Shown: positions 39,501-51,883 of the stretch, one piece after another | Numbering within the stretch: the first letter of the stretch is position 1 | How the letters are laid out: each line of letters starts with the position of its first letter | The notes under the pieces: model-generated | The model's input: only the letters and a program-made list of their open reading frames with translations | Told to the model about the DNA's origin: nothing | The model's database searches: none | Made by a program: the position numbers and the translations under genes | Assembly (NCBI GenBank): GCA_020631735.1 | Contig: CM036221.1 | Location: forward strand, 11,637,381-11,701,380 | DNA: 64,000 nucleotides | Source of the DNA: Saccharum officinarum | Taxonomy: Eukaryota; Streptophyta; Magnoliopsida; Poales; Poaceae | Direction of reading: 5' to 3'

Positions 39501-40007
39501 AAGGGGCTGAAAGTAAGTTATATAGCATGCCGAGATATGTAATTAATTAGATTAACAGATCATTTAATGGAAATCTAATGACTCAAGATCATCAATGATC
39601 ATTTTGTTTCTCTCCTCCAAATAAGAGTGGCTGAGAGTAGAGGCACACAACCAAACGGCCATATGCAGAGGAGCATGTAGTTTGCTTTTGATTAACTACA
39701 AGTAAATCCTTGGTCCTAGCTAATCTTGTTTTGATGATTCCCAACAAGGCAAGTTTTTGAAATCAGTAGAATACTAGCAAACTTGTGCGTTGCACGAAAA
39801 TCAATACATGTTTGAATCGGACTCGATATTATCCCTAGGCACGAGTTGTTCTAACTTGTATGAGCACGAGCCATGAACCCGGGTCGTTTACGGGACATGG
39901 AGGGTGCAAGCGCAGTTTGGGAAGTAAAAAAATGAGACGATAGAAGGGCTGCATTTTGTGAAGTAAAAAAGCAGGTTAAAAGAAATGTTTCGCTCTTTAA
40001 TATTAGA
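39501..40007. other. Unit DNA flanking the Helitron insertion site
   Basis: Non-coding, collinear with 61830-62308 in copy 2. Ends at TTTAATATTAGA, the A of the Helitron target AT. Confidence 0.5.
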
Positions 40008-41327
40008 CTAGCAAATGTGCCCGTGCGTTGCAACGGGGTAAAATAAGCTATTGAATATATATATATGAGAAATGAGAACATAAATGGTATGGTTTATCCT
40101 TTTAAGAAATTGGTCATCTATAATATAAGTTAATATATTGGCAATAATAGAACAATGTCCTATGTAGTGTATATCAAATTGATACAACTTTGCTAGTTTC
40201 ATTCTCCCATGCAAATAAAATACAAAATATTTACTTCCTATCGAGGCATCATATCGAACAACCACCAGACAGGCATGACATGGGATCTAAGATAGATGGA
40301 AATGACTCACGATCAAGCACCGTAGTTAGTTGCTACGTCTACACGGTGATGTGAGAGCGACGGCTAGGCAGCTGCCGGCGCCGTATTGCCACGGTGCTTA
40401 CTTGGAGCCGTCATCCAGCTCCGTGTGTCACACAATCACGTCCTTCAATGCCGCGAAAAGGAGGAGAGAAAAGGGGTTAACTGCATTGTGCTAGCGTTTC
40501 TCTCTGTGCACGCTTGCTCTGGCGTTCCAATATGAGATTCGGGTGTGCGCCCACTATGTGCTGGTGAGTGGGTTCTTGGCCTCAATGCATAGCCCCACGG
40601 TGGCACACGTTGAGCCCGGTTAGCAAGGATGCCGATCGAGCCTTAAAACAACGCACAATGCACGCCGAGTCCTAGGCCCCATGGCAACAGATGCCGAGTC
40701 CCACACCTCGTGACGACAGACGCCAAGTCCTGTGCCTCGGTCCTACGCGAACTTGGCCCGTATTCACATAGACATCGCTCTTCACTCGGTCACCGGTCGT
40801 TGCCGGTCATCGGTCTTCAGTCTTCATTTAGACGTCGCTCTTCACTCATCGCTCCTCCATCACATGACCTAGCTTTCCATGGCGGGAGTCCTCGCCAAGA
40901 CGGTCGTTCAGCACCGTGACGCTAACGCCCTCGTTCACCTTTCTGATGAGTAGATCACGAAGATTCTCAGACGCCGATGCTAATGGCACCCGCGGGTCAC
41001 GCACCAGCATGACGTTGGAGTTCATGGGGGCACCCGATGATGCACACCATCCTCCGGGCCTTTTGTGGATCGACTCGAACACGTTCATCTAACACCGGCA
41101 AGGCTCATAGAACCTGCCATCTGTGAGCTAGATACACGACACGAAGTTGGCAGCGACCTGCGCGTTCTCGTACAGCTTCACCCGTGCACGTTCTCGTACA
41201 GCTGCACCCGGCATCCGTGGCGCCGTTTGAAGAAGGTGTACTGTACACCCATACAATAAAGAAAACAAATCTAAAAATAAGGATATATATACTGTACACC
41301 ATGGTGAGATTGTTCTTCGTGTGTGTG

Positions 41328-41376
<49 letters not shown>

Positions 41377-41993
41377 GGCACACTAACGAGTCCTAGACGG
41401 AGACACACCATCAAACAAAATCAAAATCATATTTGGCAATATTACCGGCAATAATATAGGGACTCTCGGAGGAAAAAAAAACATAAACATCTGAGGGCGC
41501 TTGGTCAGCAACAGAGCAACACCAATCAATCCTATTGATTAGGATTTGAACTATCTACTTTACCTTATAAGCGTGTCCAATAATAATCATAAAAAATATA
41601 GAGCAATAACAATCAATCGTATTTGATTAGGATTTGAACTATCTACATTACCTTATAAGGACTCGTGTCCGGTAATAGTCATATAAAAATAGGAGAGACC
41701 TTATAAGAACACATGTCCAATAATAATCATATAAAAATATAGAGCAACAACAATCAATCGTATTTGATTAGGATTTGAGAACTCGTGTCCAATAATAGTC
41801 ATATAAAAATAGGAGAGTTGACGAACATATTAACTCAATACATTTTGGAATTGAACTCCGTATCCACGGGATATATATAAGTCCGGAACGAAGAAATTGT
41901 CCATTGTCCGGTAGTTAGAGGGAGACGGATCAAATAAATGGATGGATGAAAAAAACGAGCTTGAAATTTTGCCTCTTTATTATTAGGTATAGA
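40008..41993 (-). mobile_element. Non-autonomous Helitron, 1986 bp, copy 1 only
   Basis: Read on the minus strand it begins TCTATACCTAATAATAAAGA and ends GGGCACATTTGCTAG, with the hairpin-forming CCCGTTGCAACGCACGGG just before the CTAG end, as is typical of grass Helitrons. It sits exactly between A (40007) and T (41994). Copy 2 has the uninterrupted site TATTAGA/TTAGAATAG at 62308/62309. It has no Rep/helicase ORF. Inside are a phospholipase D-like fragment, an AT microsatellite (about 41332-41374), and three near-repeats of CAATCGTATTTGATTAGGAT / ATAATAGTCATATAAAAATA (41520-41820). Confidence 0.93.
40855..41127 (-). pseudogene. Phospholipase D-like exon fragment captured by the Helitron
   Basis: The minus frame reads LTDGRFYEPCRC, stop, MNVFESIHK, then after a disturbed stretch NVMLVRDPRVPLAS..LRDLLIRKVNEGVSV. 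This follows the order of plant PLD (D-G-x-Y-E-P-R-C-W, then V-x-L-V-R-D, then L-L-x-R-K-x-x-E-G-V-x-V). The stop stands where a Trp codon is expected (TGG to TAG). It is a fragment only, with no HKD motif. Confidence 0.55.
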
Positions 41994-42886
41994 TTAGAAT
42001 AGTAAGTAGAGATAGCCGTTGTTTCTTTGAAAACCCAGCTGTTTTCCCAAAATTCCGATGGAAACACAATCAAGTATCCCTCTACTCTGATATCCTAGCA
42101 GCCGTGTTAGACAAATATATACTAGGGGTGAAGTTGTTTAAGACTGTTAGTTTATCCAAATGGGAGAAGATAGGATTTATTTGTTTATCTAATTCTAATG
42201 ATCACCCCCACTTGCTCTACTACAATCCGGCTCAAGGCTTGTAGGCTCAGGAACGGCATAATATATATGCCACATCGTGGAGAAGGGAGCACTCACCAGA
42301 AATTACACGTACTGGTTGGAAACTGCATGAATGAAACAAGAAAATTTGGTCGTGCTCCTGCAAGACGTACGTACAGATCCAGGAAGACTAGTAAATGTTT
42401 CTACGGTGAAATCAAATCAATGTAAGCCGGCCTCTGGACGGAGAAAAAGAACATGGGCGGAGCACGCAAGGACTGTCAGATAGATGATATTGCCGGCTTG
42501 CTGCTGCATACGTAGGCACCGCCGTAGTCTCTTGTGCAGTTGTGCTTGTGGGAACCGCAGTTCTTTTCTTCTTGATTTTTTTTTTGAAAAATTGGGAACA
42601 CAGTTATCGATCCGGCTGTAGAATGACAGACTAAATCGCATCTGTTTGGAAATTGGAATGGCGCAGCAGCAGCAGCAGCAGCAGCCAGAACTCCAGCAGT
42701 ATATCACAAAATTAGTCACGTATAAACCTAAGACATGAATATCCAAGAACACAAAAGGACATCATATCTAGCTAGCCTGAAATCCTGAATGCCTTGACTT
42801 GAACGCAACACCGCTTGACACACAAAAGGTAATAAGTGGTGTCGCCAGTTCGCCTTGACGATCGTCATTCGGACGGTGAGAGCTAC
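41994..42886. other. Unit DNA between Helitron and CACTA, no gene seen
   Basis: Collinear with 62309-63202 in copy 2. Contains a (CAG)n run at 42663-42684. It is an older paralogue of 26620-27060 and 50080-50890. Confidence 0.5.
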
Positions 42887-44498
42887 CACTACAAGAAACT
42901 TGATAATCCGTGACGATTTCTCGGTGACAAATTTACAAACCGTCACTAACAGACGTAATCCATGACGATATTCATTTTTTCGTCATGGATGAGCCCACTG
43001 GATATTCCCAGCCCGCTAACTCGTGTCAATTTTATCAGGATCGTCACAGTGTATGATTTTGAATTCGTCATACTCTAGTTAGCCCAAAATAGTAGTCCTG
43101 CTATCAATATTTAGTGCAAAGAAAAATAGAAAATGTGATTGCAAAAAGTACCAAACCCAAAAGACAATTTGTTAAATTATCTAAACATAATAATTTTGTT
43201 ACTTTGTTACATGTATATTTTTTTTGCAATAACTTTGTTACATGTATATGATGCATATATGGCAAAACTAAAAATATTCTCCATATAGTGCGGATGGGGA
43301 AAAAATTGCACCTAAGCAGGATTTGAACACAAGATTTGCAAGAAAGTAGCAACATGTCTTACCATTCGAGCTACTTAATGTGCACTTAAGTCTTTTTATT
43401 TATTTACCGGCCCAGCATCACAGTAGGCTTGGCTCATTCACTCGAGTTGTCCAGCATCTGCGGTCTTGCCCACGCCGTGGGCCAACACTGGAGTATTGGG
43501 TATTACGGGGCCATAAGATTGGTGTTGCAAAGTAGTCCCTATCATTCAGAAACTAGTATCTTATCTGTAAATTTTTTCGTGGTGTTTCTCTAAATCTAGG
43601 ATTAGGATATAGATGTGTGCAAGTTGATATTAGATGCCTTGTCCCTCAAATGAATTAGATTACTACTTTCTATTAATCTGCTGTCTTATCCGTCAAATGA
43701 ATCTATTACTACTTTCTATTAATCTGTTGTGTTCAGTAGCTTGCTGCTAATTATTGTGTTCTATTTTTTTGACATGCAGTTCAGATGAACATTAGCCGCA
43801 GATGAACACTTGCTGCAGGTGTGCAGCATTTTGCCGCTGCATCTGCATCTATTAAGCTGCTGAAGTTGTATGCATTTTTTGGAATCTCTATTTTGTTGTT
43901 GGCTTATGTGCCATGGTAAACTGCAAGGTTGATGGATGTTTGTATGCTAACTGATCTCAGATGAAAATTTATGTGATATGGCGTTGGATGGAAATATAAG
44001 ATTTATTTATTTATGTGCTGCTACAGTTATAGCTGTATGTGCTGTGTATACAAGTGTATTAGCAAAAATGGGCTGTATATATGGGCTTCAAAATGGCAGA
44101 AATTGGGCTACCAAAATGGCTGAAATTGCGCTGCCAAAATGGCTGAAAAAGGGCTCCGAAAATAGCTAAAATTGAGCCAAAAATTGGTCCATCTTAGATT
44201 TTGGCCTGTTAATAAATAGGCGGAGGTAGAGCTCACGTCATCGTCCACGTAAGCATCCATGATGACATGGCAATTCATCCGTGACGTTTATTTTTCGTCA
44301 CAGGAAATGGATTTGGGCTGGGCTAACTAGGCCTCGGGCTCTACCGTGACGATTTAAGATCATCACCGATTTCGTTAATCTGTGACGATTTTCGACAAAA
44401 CGTCACGGAGGTTAATCCATGACGCTCAATCTGTGACGATATCTGAAATCATCAAAGATGCTGTTTGGTGACGCTCAATCTGTGTGCAGCATTCTTGT
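42887..44498. mobile_element. Non-autonomous CACTA element at the end of copy 1
   Basis: Left terminus CACTACAAGAAACTTGATAA. Subterminal repeats on both sides use CCGTGACGATTT / TGACGATAT and their inverses (for example AATCTGTGACGATTTTCG near 44380). The right end reads GCAGCATTCTTGT, which would be completed by AGTG in an intact element; instead the second duplication copy begins there. No transposase. About 1.6 kb. Confidence 0.8.
43309..43384 (-). other. tRNA-like or SINE-head sequence inside the CACTA element
   Basis: On the minus strand, TAGCTCGAATGGTAAGACA resembles a tRNA A box and GTGTTCAAATCC resembles a B box. The outer ends TGCAC and GTGCA can pair. The T stem is poor, so it is not a working tRNA. 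The same stretch is in copy 2 (63621-63697), where the B-box flank is closer to consensus. Confidence 0.35.
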
Positions 44499-46685
44499 CA
44501 GAGTAATACAAACAACTGAACAAGAGAGCGAGATCAGCGTGAGGGATAAGTTGATTGATCAGACAAGAACACATATTCTTTGGTAAATTACCTAGGACTT
44601 CAGGCTCCGGCCTGCATGTGCATACTTTTTAACAAGTCCTCTTCCTCCTAGCTTTTGATCAAAAAACAAGTCCTCCTAGCTACTGTCCTACATGATTATT
44701 GCTGCACAATCCTCTGTTATTCTTCAATTAAGTAGCTTTCACTGGAGAATGAGGTAGCTTTCATATACTAACTACTACTCTGGGATCGGATTTGGATAGA
44801 TGATGCTGTACTGAACTTCTATATATTCCACATTTCTTGGATGCTTTCGGCGACATTTTCCATCGGTAGTTTGCCATGTACTTTGGTCCGAAATTCACCT
44901 GGAATATGCTGAACGTGCCGACTGAGTCAGCCACTCTCTCCAGGCTGGCATCCAGTGCAAATAGGCACTCCTAGGAGACAATCTGAAACGCTTGATGAAG
45001 CTGGCAACTGCAGGATGTTTGGAGGCTAGCCAGTCTTGAGATATATATAGTTGAGCGTGACCTATATATCATATCCTTTTCGAAGTACAACCAACGCCAA
45101 CTAACTAAGATAGACTACATCAACGTGAGCAACAAGCTCACCAATTTACAGCTATATGTGCAGCCTCAGACTGATGCAGATGTTGTGATAATAATTTTGA
45201 TTTATTATTTATGCAGTCATTTGGAAGGATGAAAACAATAGTTAAGAGCTCCCCGTGCATGTCCCTTTCCTTTTCTCTTGTCTCTTGAAAAGGAAAGGAA
45301 AGGAAAGGAAAGCAACTCTGATGATGTTAACAGGCCCGGTGGATTTTAGTTAAGAGAGAAGAGATAGATGGAAGATGGTGATACATAGATACACACAAGC
45401 AGAAGCTGCTGCCGTGAAGGCCTCTCTCTACGACCAGACGACTTGCATTGCCCTCTCCGGTTCAGTTGCTTGTGGAAGAGGTGTAACCATATTTGTTGGC
45501 GAGTTGGATGTGATGGGCCGGGTTGTATTCTGCAGGTTATATTAGCTACATAAGCCAAATTAAACCACCACCAAACTCATCGGTGAAAGAGATGAAAGGA
45601 ACCAAAAGCAAAGCAAATGCCGCTTTCGTACGGAGATGTAAGGTCCCTACGGACGTTGAAACATGAACCATGTGGCCCTGTCCAATTTCAGTTTTTTTTT
45701 TCCTAATATAAATGAATTACTGGGAGTAGATTCTTGGCTATGCAAATTATGAGGAAGCTTTCTCCTAGCGTAGCCTGAATCTCTGCAGAACATTTCGTTT
45801 ACAGATCGGTATGGCGGTTTGGCATTGAAAAATCCACAGACAGCAGGCAGAGTGATGAAAGAAGCATCAAAATAAATAAAGGCAGTAAAAGCTCATAATA
45901 GTTTATATACATGTTCATTCATCCAAAAGGGACCCAATCTGAAAGGTGTCCATGTAACATGCTCTAGGTAACTACTAGATCTTTCTGTCTCTGAGTGTCA
46001 ATAGTTAATCTGAATCTGAAGGAAGTATTTGTCAGTTAATCTGAATCTGATGGAAGCATACCAAGAAAAGGTGTCCATGTAACATGATGCAGGTGACTAG
46101 AGATCTCTCTGATTGTTAATTACTAATCTAAATCTGAAGGAAATAAAAGCTAGCAGTGGTACGATGTGTATGCAACAACAATCACGGTAAAGCTAAAGCA
46201 TGTACTGCAGCAGGTGATCTCCCATCATTGGCAAAATGGCAAGTGGTGGATCATGGTAAGTGCTAGAGTTTTCAACCTGATCTATCTTTTCTATCGGCAT
46301 GTCTACCAAAAAAGACGGGTCGGCGCAACTGGAGGGATAGATCTGCAGCAAGCCATCGGGATCAGTTGTTAATGAATTGATTATAGGGTGATTAAGAGAG
46401 AGATGGAGTGTCAGATGTGTGTGGTTTCGGTTTGATGGGCAAACAAAGAAATCCTGTGGCTGGATGCTCTCTCGCTGTACCTCTGCTCCTTCACGTCACC
46501 TTCCGTTCCACACAGTAACTGACACCAGGCGGCCGACGATAATCTCAGGTATTCAGGTGTCTCTGCTAAAAAAAAAGGTATTCAGGTGTCTCAATGGCCT
46601 ATACTGTGTTTCACGGCCCTCTCACATAGGGCACCTTTATTTGGTTTTAGGAACCTCACCTTTATTTTTTTCACACTTTGTTAGA

Positions 46686-47087
46686 TTTTTTTTTTAAAAA
46701 ACCTAGCAGGAGCTTTGCCTCTCAATTAAAAAAAGGAAAGAAGTTCTATGTACATGAAAGCTCGGAAGTCCGGCTAGCCCTATAGGGCACACACATAAAA
46801 TAGGAAACACCTAGCTCCTACCCCTCTTGGGGTTATACGGTGGAGGCTAATAAAGTTAGGTTGTTAAGTACCCTAAAACACTTATCAATGTCCTTCTTGG
46901 CTTTCAAGGCCACTTGTCGAGCATCCATGGCCGCGTCTTGAAAAATCCTTTTGTTTCTTTTCTTCTATGTTCCGCATCGTGTATATCACCACCCTGTTGA
47001 AGTGTCATTGTCGCTCACTTGGGACTTTGGTTACCGCTTGTTCCCACCATGTTCTTATCTCTTGGTTGGGTCTGATGCCAGATTTAG
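46686..47087 (-). mobile_element. LINE remnant (A, copy 2)
   Basis: Flanked by TCACACTTTGTTAGA (46671-46685) and TCACACATTGTTGGA (47088-47102), each with one change from the copy 1 duplication. Confidence 0.8.
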
Positions 47088-48199
47088 TCACACATTGTTG
47101 GACAGTAACAGTACTCATAGACTAGTTGTCTGATATGAGGAAAACACTGGCTTTTTATGAACACCACGATTAGTATGACCAAGGCTAACTTGATGACACG
47201 CACCGGCGTCATCTTTAAATTGTAGTCGTTCACCACATCCATAGAATGTAGTCGTTCACCACGTCTATAGAATGTAGAACATCTTCTTGTCCCAACTCCA
47301 AACCCTCTAATTTTTTGGAAGCTTCCTTCCCGAACCCTGGCTTCTTTGGGAACTCACTCAAGAGGTTGGCATAATAGCCGGAGAAACCTAAATCTGTTAG
47401 GTCTTGAACCTCATACTTGAAAACGGAACCACTCCTCAACCCCGTTCGAGAATGTAGACAGGTACAGATTATCACTGTGGAAGGCCAACTGCGTACTCTT
47501 AATTCCACGTCCATAAAGAATGGGAACGAACCAAAATTCAGGAGATCCCTATTTGTTGTGGTTTGAGTATTGGATTTTTTGAGCCGTCCCCTACATTGTA
47601 CTCCTGGTCGTGGTTCTCTTCAATCTTTTACCGCACCGGCTCAAACATGGACATGAACTTGATCTTTTGTATATAAACCATCACTCCATCCGGGGCTAAA
47701 CCTGCCAAAATGTGCAATGATCAACTAAAGCAAAGGATAATATATATGCCAAATCTAGGTAGCACAGATAAACTTTCTTATATATACTAAAAAGTATGGC
47801 TGTCTCTCTCCGGAAAAGACCGACTCATTTGGGTTCCTATGAGGTGGCACCAATATCGAAAATACGAATAAAAAAATGAAAATACGTCCTATAGCAATTA
47901 GTCGGTGACTTCTCATACCGTTATGATTGCCGTTGCCGTGTTGCGGCGCTGGTGGCACTATAGCGGCCCCTAAGCTAGTAGTGTTTTCCGAGAATGGAGT
48001 ACTTAGTTTATAGGGCAGAACCAAACACTCAAAAAAGTTGCACGTACCTTGAGCTAAACAGCAAACTATTAAGACGTTCATTTGGTCCTTCCTTCATCCT
48101 ACAGCGGCACACCGAGTTCTGTTTTTTTACACTTAAGAACTTCTGCTCATTTCCAAACAACCTTTCCAAACAACCTTTCATGGAGAAAATCCACTTGTT

Positions 48200-48488
48200 C
48201 ACTCTCGCGATTGCTTAAATTTGGTGGCCTCCAATGTCTCAAGATAAACCACTAAGCTTGGATACAAAAGATCTTCAACAACACCATGGATGCATAGCTA
48301 CTGAACTAGAAACAGTTTGCCTACTACTTGTATTGCAAACATCTTCGCCTGCAAATACATACATTATATATTCAGCCTTGGTAATGCATTTTCAATCCAA
48401 CATGTAGTAGCTGTGCCATTTATCATGCCATTGCTATGAGCAGCTAGTGAGCAGTGTCATGCATTTCATCCTAGTTCCAATGACAACA
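48200..48488 (+). repeat. Module M repeat (copy 2)
   Basis: Counterpart of 25935-26215. It continues into the MITE-free site at 48543-48545. Confidence 0.75.
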
Positions 48489-48545
48489 CGTGCAGATACA
48501 GGAAAACCAGTAAATGTTTCTACGGTGAAATTTAGAAAGCCATAA

Positions 48546-49589
48546 CAGGAAGACTAGTGAATCAAATCAATGTAAGCCTGTACGGAGAAAGAACATGGGC
48601 GGAGCAAACAAGGACCGTCAGATAGATGCTATTGCCGGCTTGCTGCATTCCTAGGCACTGCCGTAGTCTCTTGTGCAGTTGTGCTTGTGTGAACCGCAGT
48701 TCATTTTTTGTTGTTGTTGTTTTGAAAAATTGGGAACAGCATGCAGTTATCGATCCCGCCGTAGAATGACAGACTGAATCGCATCTGTTTGGAAATTGGA
48801 ATGGTGCAGCAGCAGCCAGCACTCGATCCAGCAGTATACCACAAAATTAGTCACGTATAAACCTAAGACGAATATCCAAGAACACAAAAGGACATCATAT
48901 CGATCTAATAGCCTGAATTGGATGCCTTGAACACAACACCAGCGGAGCATCAGGCAGGCTGGCCGGAGTCAGCTTTCTCCCAGCAAACGAAAAGGTTTTG
49001 TTGCTCTGTTCGCCCTCACCGTGCACTTGACAGTTGTGGGAAAAACTTTCACTTTGGGTCATGGTTGACGCGACTTAATTGATTGAAGAGGTATGTGTTA
49101 ATTGATGTTTTCACGAGCGATGGAAAATCAGCCAGTTGAGCAAGCCCATCCTAAAAATTAATTTCTATGGTCTATCGGTGTTATTACTAGCCCATCCTAG
49201 AAATGGAGGCATTTCTAAGTATGATATCAATCGCACCGTGGAAATCAATTATTAAAGACGGTTGATAAGGTGACTCACTGACTTGTCTCTATAATATTTG
49301 CCATACAAATAAACATAATATATTCAGATGAATTCAAGGCTAAATATATATATTTTAAGCTCTAAGTTTTTTAAAATTAAAATTTTTGTCTCCAAGAGCA
49401 GCAGCAACAATATTATACTAGCTTATAGACAAACCGTGAAAGTTGCATCCATAAATATAGTAAACTAGGCATTCACAACAGTATTTGCTTTTTCTTATTT
49501 ATATTCTAGATTTTATGCTGCATGTGAAAAATACATTTGTTTCTTCTTTGAAACATGGGAAATCTAGAGGTCATCAACTACTTTGTTGA
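48546..49589. other. Unit DNA, no gene seen (copy 2)
   Basis: Counterpart of 26608-27629. The run TTGTTGTTGTTGTTTTG at 48708 replaces a plain T run in copy 1. Confidence 0.45.
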
Positions 49590-50060
49590 TGACATTATGG
49601 CTTTGCTGAATTTGGCGGTCTCCAATATATCAAGATAAAACACTGATCTTGGATACATGGAGACCGATGGATAACAACCGAACCATACTACGGTTGCTGC
49701 CTCCATCGTCCCCTACAAGTGTACATTTACATATCCTGCCACGTACCATGAGTTTTCAACAGAACATGATGGTGTTGTCATGCCATATATAGCTATGAAT
49801 GGCTAGCTAGCACCACCATGCATTTAAATCGTCCTGGTTTCAACACCAATTTCGTTCCTGCTTAATGAAAAACGTGTCCCGGCATGATCGCGGAAAAAAA
49901 TACCAATCATGGCTGGTTGCCCTCTAGTCTACACTCTACTTATCTCCACCGATAATATTCTTGCAAAAACAATTGGTTTATGTAACTGCCAGTACAACAC
50001 CGTTCTAATGCCACACATGAAAGTGCTAAGTACCATCTTTAGTTCTCAACGACTCAACCG
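49590..50060 (+). repeat. Module M repeat, full length (copy 2)
   Basis: Continues intact through CATGAGTTTTCAACAGAACA, GCATTTAAATCGTCCTGG and GGTTGCCCTCTAGTCTACAC, unlike its truncated counterpart at 27630-27767. Confidence 0.75.
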
Positions 50061-51149
50061 AAGGCACGTACCATCAAGTATCCCTCTGCTCTTATCATAG
50101 CAGCCCTGTTAGACTAGAATATAGGGAAGTTGTTTAAGACTGTTTATCCAAATGAAAGAAGATAGTATATATTTATTTGTTTATCCAATTCTAATGACCA
50201 CCACTCTTCCTCTAGTACAATCCGGCTTTGCAGAGATGGGCAAAATAATCTCAAGCTTTGCTGCTAGGCTCAGGAACGGAATAATAATAAATTCGACATC
50301 GTGGAGAAGGGAGAACTCGCCAGAAATTAAATTACACTGGTTGCAAACTTCACGAATGAAACAAGAAAATTTGGTCCTGCTCCAGCAACACGTAAGTGTT
50401 TCTACGGTGAAATTTAGAAAGCGATAAGAGGAAGACTAGTAAATCAAATCAGTGTAAGCCTGTGCGGAGAAAGAACGACATGGGCATGGGCGGAACACGC
50501 AAGGAGCGTCAGATAGATGCTTGCCGGCTTGCTGCATACCTAGCTAGGCACCGCCGTAGTCTCTTGTGCAGTTGTGCTTTTGGGAACCGCAGTTCTTCTT
50601 CTTCTTCTTTGAAAAATTGGGAACAGCAGTTATCGATCTGGCCGATGAATGACAGACTAAATCACATCTTTTTGGAAATAGGAATGGCGCAGTAGCAGCA
50701 GCCAGCACTCCAGCAGTATATCACAAAATTAGTCACGTATAAACCTAAGACAAGAATATCCAAGAACACAAAAGGACATCATATCTAGCTAGCCTGAATG
50801 CCTTGAATGCAACACCGCTTGACACACATCCGGCCAACGTATGGTGCGAATGCCAGGTGTGATGAGGTAATAAGTGGTGTCGACGACGATCGTCATTCGG
50901 ACGGTGAGAGCTACGGCCGGCGAAAGGCTTTGGAAGAGACTGCATGGATCAGGTTACTCACCAGCGGGGGAGCATCAGGCAGACTGGAGTCCGTCAGCTT
51001 TCTCCCAGCAAACAAAAAGGTTTTGTTGCTCTGTTCGCCCTCACCGCGCGCTTGACAGTTGTGGGAAAAAAACTTTCCTTTGGGTCATAGTCGACGCGAC
51101 GACCAAGCTCGACGATTGCCTGTTATATAGCGAGTAAAGTTTGTGTTAA
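49742..51149 (+). repeat. Copy 2-specific segment, paralogue of the 39.25-42.88 kb region
   Basis: Replaces the 27768-28904 segment of copy 1. Its order (module M, GAAGTTGTTTAAGACTGTT, CTCAGGAACGG, GATCGTCATTCGGACGGTGAGAG) matches 39250-39480 and then 42080-42880, without the Helitron and CACTA. It is probably the ancestral state of this part of the unit. Confidence 0.75.
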
Positions 51150-51769
51150 TTGATTGAAGAGGTATTTGCATGTTAATTGATGTTTTCACGTACGAGCGAT
51201 GGAAAATCAGCCAGTCGAGCAAGCCCGGCCCATCTGTGGAGGCCCACGGAGCCCGCCGTCAAGGCTTGTTGAGCCTGCCGTCGAGGCCCGTCATGCGCTG
51301 TCTTCTCTGCTGGGTTGGAAATTCAGTCAGTCAGGCATCCAAATAGGTAGGAGACCAATCTGAAACGCTTGAAAGCCGGCAACACGATGTTTAATAGTTT
51401 TTGCCGAGATCTCCTTTTGCAATTGGTTGTGGAGGCACATACATATGCAGAGTACAAGTTGTGTAACGTAACATATCGCCGAGGTGGTAATAATTTACAG
51501 CTATGTGCAGCCTCGACTGATGCAGATGTAATGATAATAATTTTCATTTCATTTACTTATGCAGTCATTTGGAAGTATAAAAACAATAGTGAAGCTCCCC
51601 ATCATCCTTTCCTTTGGTTTCTCTTGGGAAGGAAAGGAACTCTGATGATGTTAACAGGCCCGGTGAGAACTAGAGAAGAGATGGTGATACATAGATACAC
51701 ACAAGCAGAACTGATGCCGTGATGGCCTCTCTCTACGACCAGGTGACTTGCATTGGCCTCTCTGGTTAA

Positions 51770-51883
51770 TTTTTTTTTGAGAGTCTTTTTTTTTGCGAAC
51801 ATTTTTTTTGAGAGTCAACTGAGCGAAATTCCCCACCTGATTAATTTTATTTGGCCCATCAACGGCCTGTCATAGAGTACAAA
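51770..51883 (-). mobile_element. Short LINE-type insertion (B, copy 2)
   Basis: Target duplication CCTCTCTGGTTAA at 51757-51769 and 51884-51896. Same event as 29528. Confidence 0.8.

Larger units (their letters stand above)
22198..44494 (+). repeat. Tandem segmental duplication, copy 1
   Basis: From TTGTCAGAGTAATACAAAC at 22198 onward, the sequence is repeated in the same order and orientation from 44495. The offset is about 22.30 kb at the left, about 22.24 kb through the middle, and about 20.32 kb to the right of the Helitron present only in this copy. Differences are scattered single bases and small indels, plus a few large presence/absence events listed separately. Confidence 0.97.
44972..48488 (+). 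repeat. Segment A, copy 2
   Basis: Counterpart of 22675-26215. Includes the GGAAA microsatellite at 45289-45313 and the unidentified frame at 47230-47514 (minus). Confidence 0.85.

Noticed and set aside
43309..43384. Functional tRNA gene
   Set aside because: T stem and anticodon stem pair poorly and the sequence is embedded in a CACTA element.
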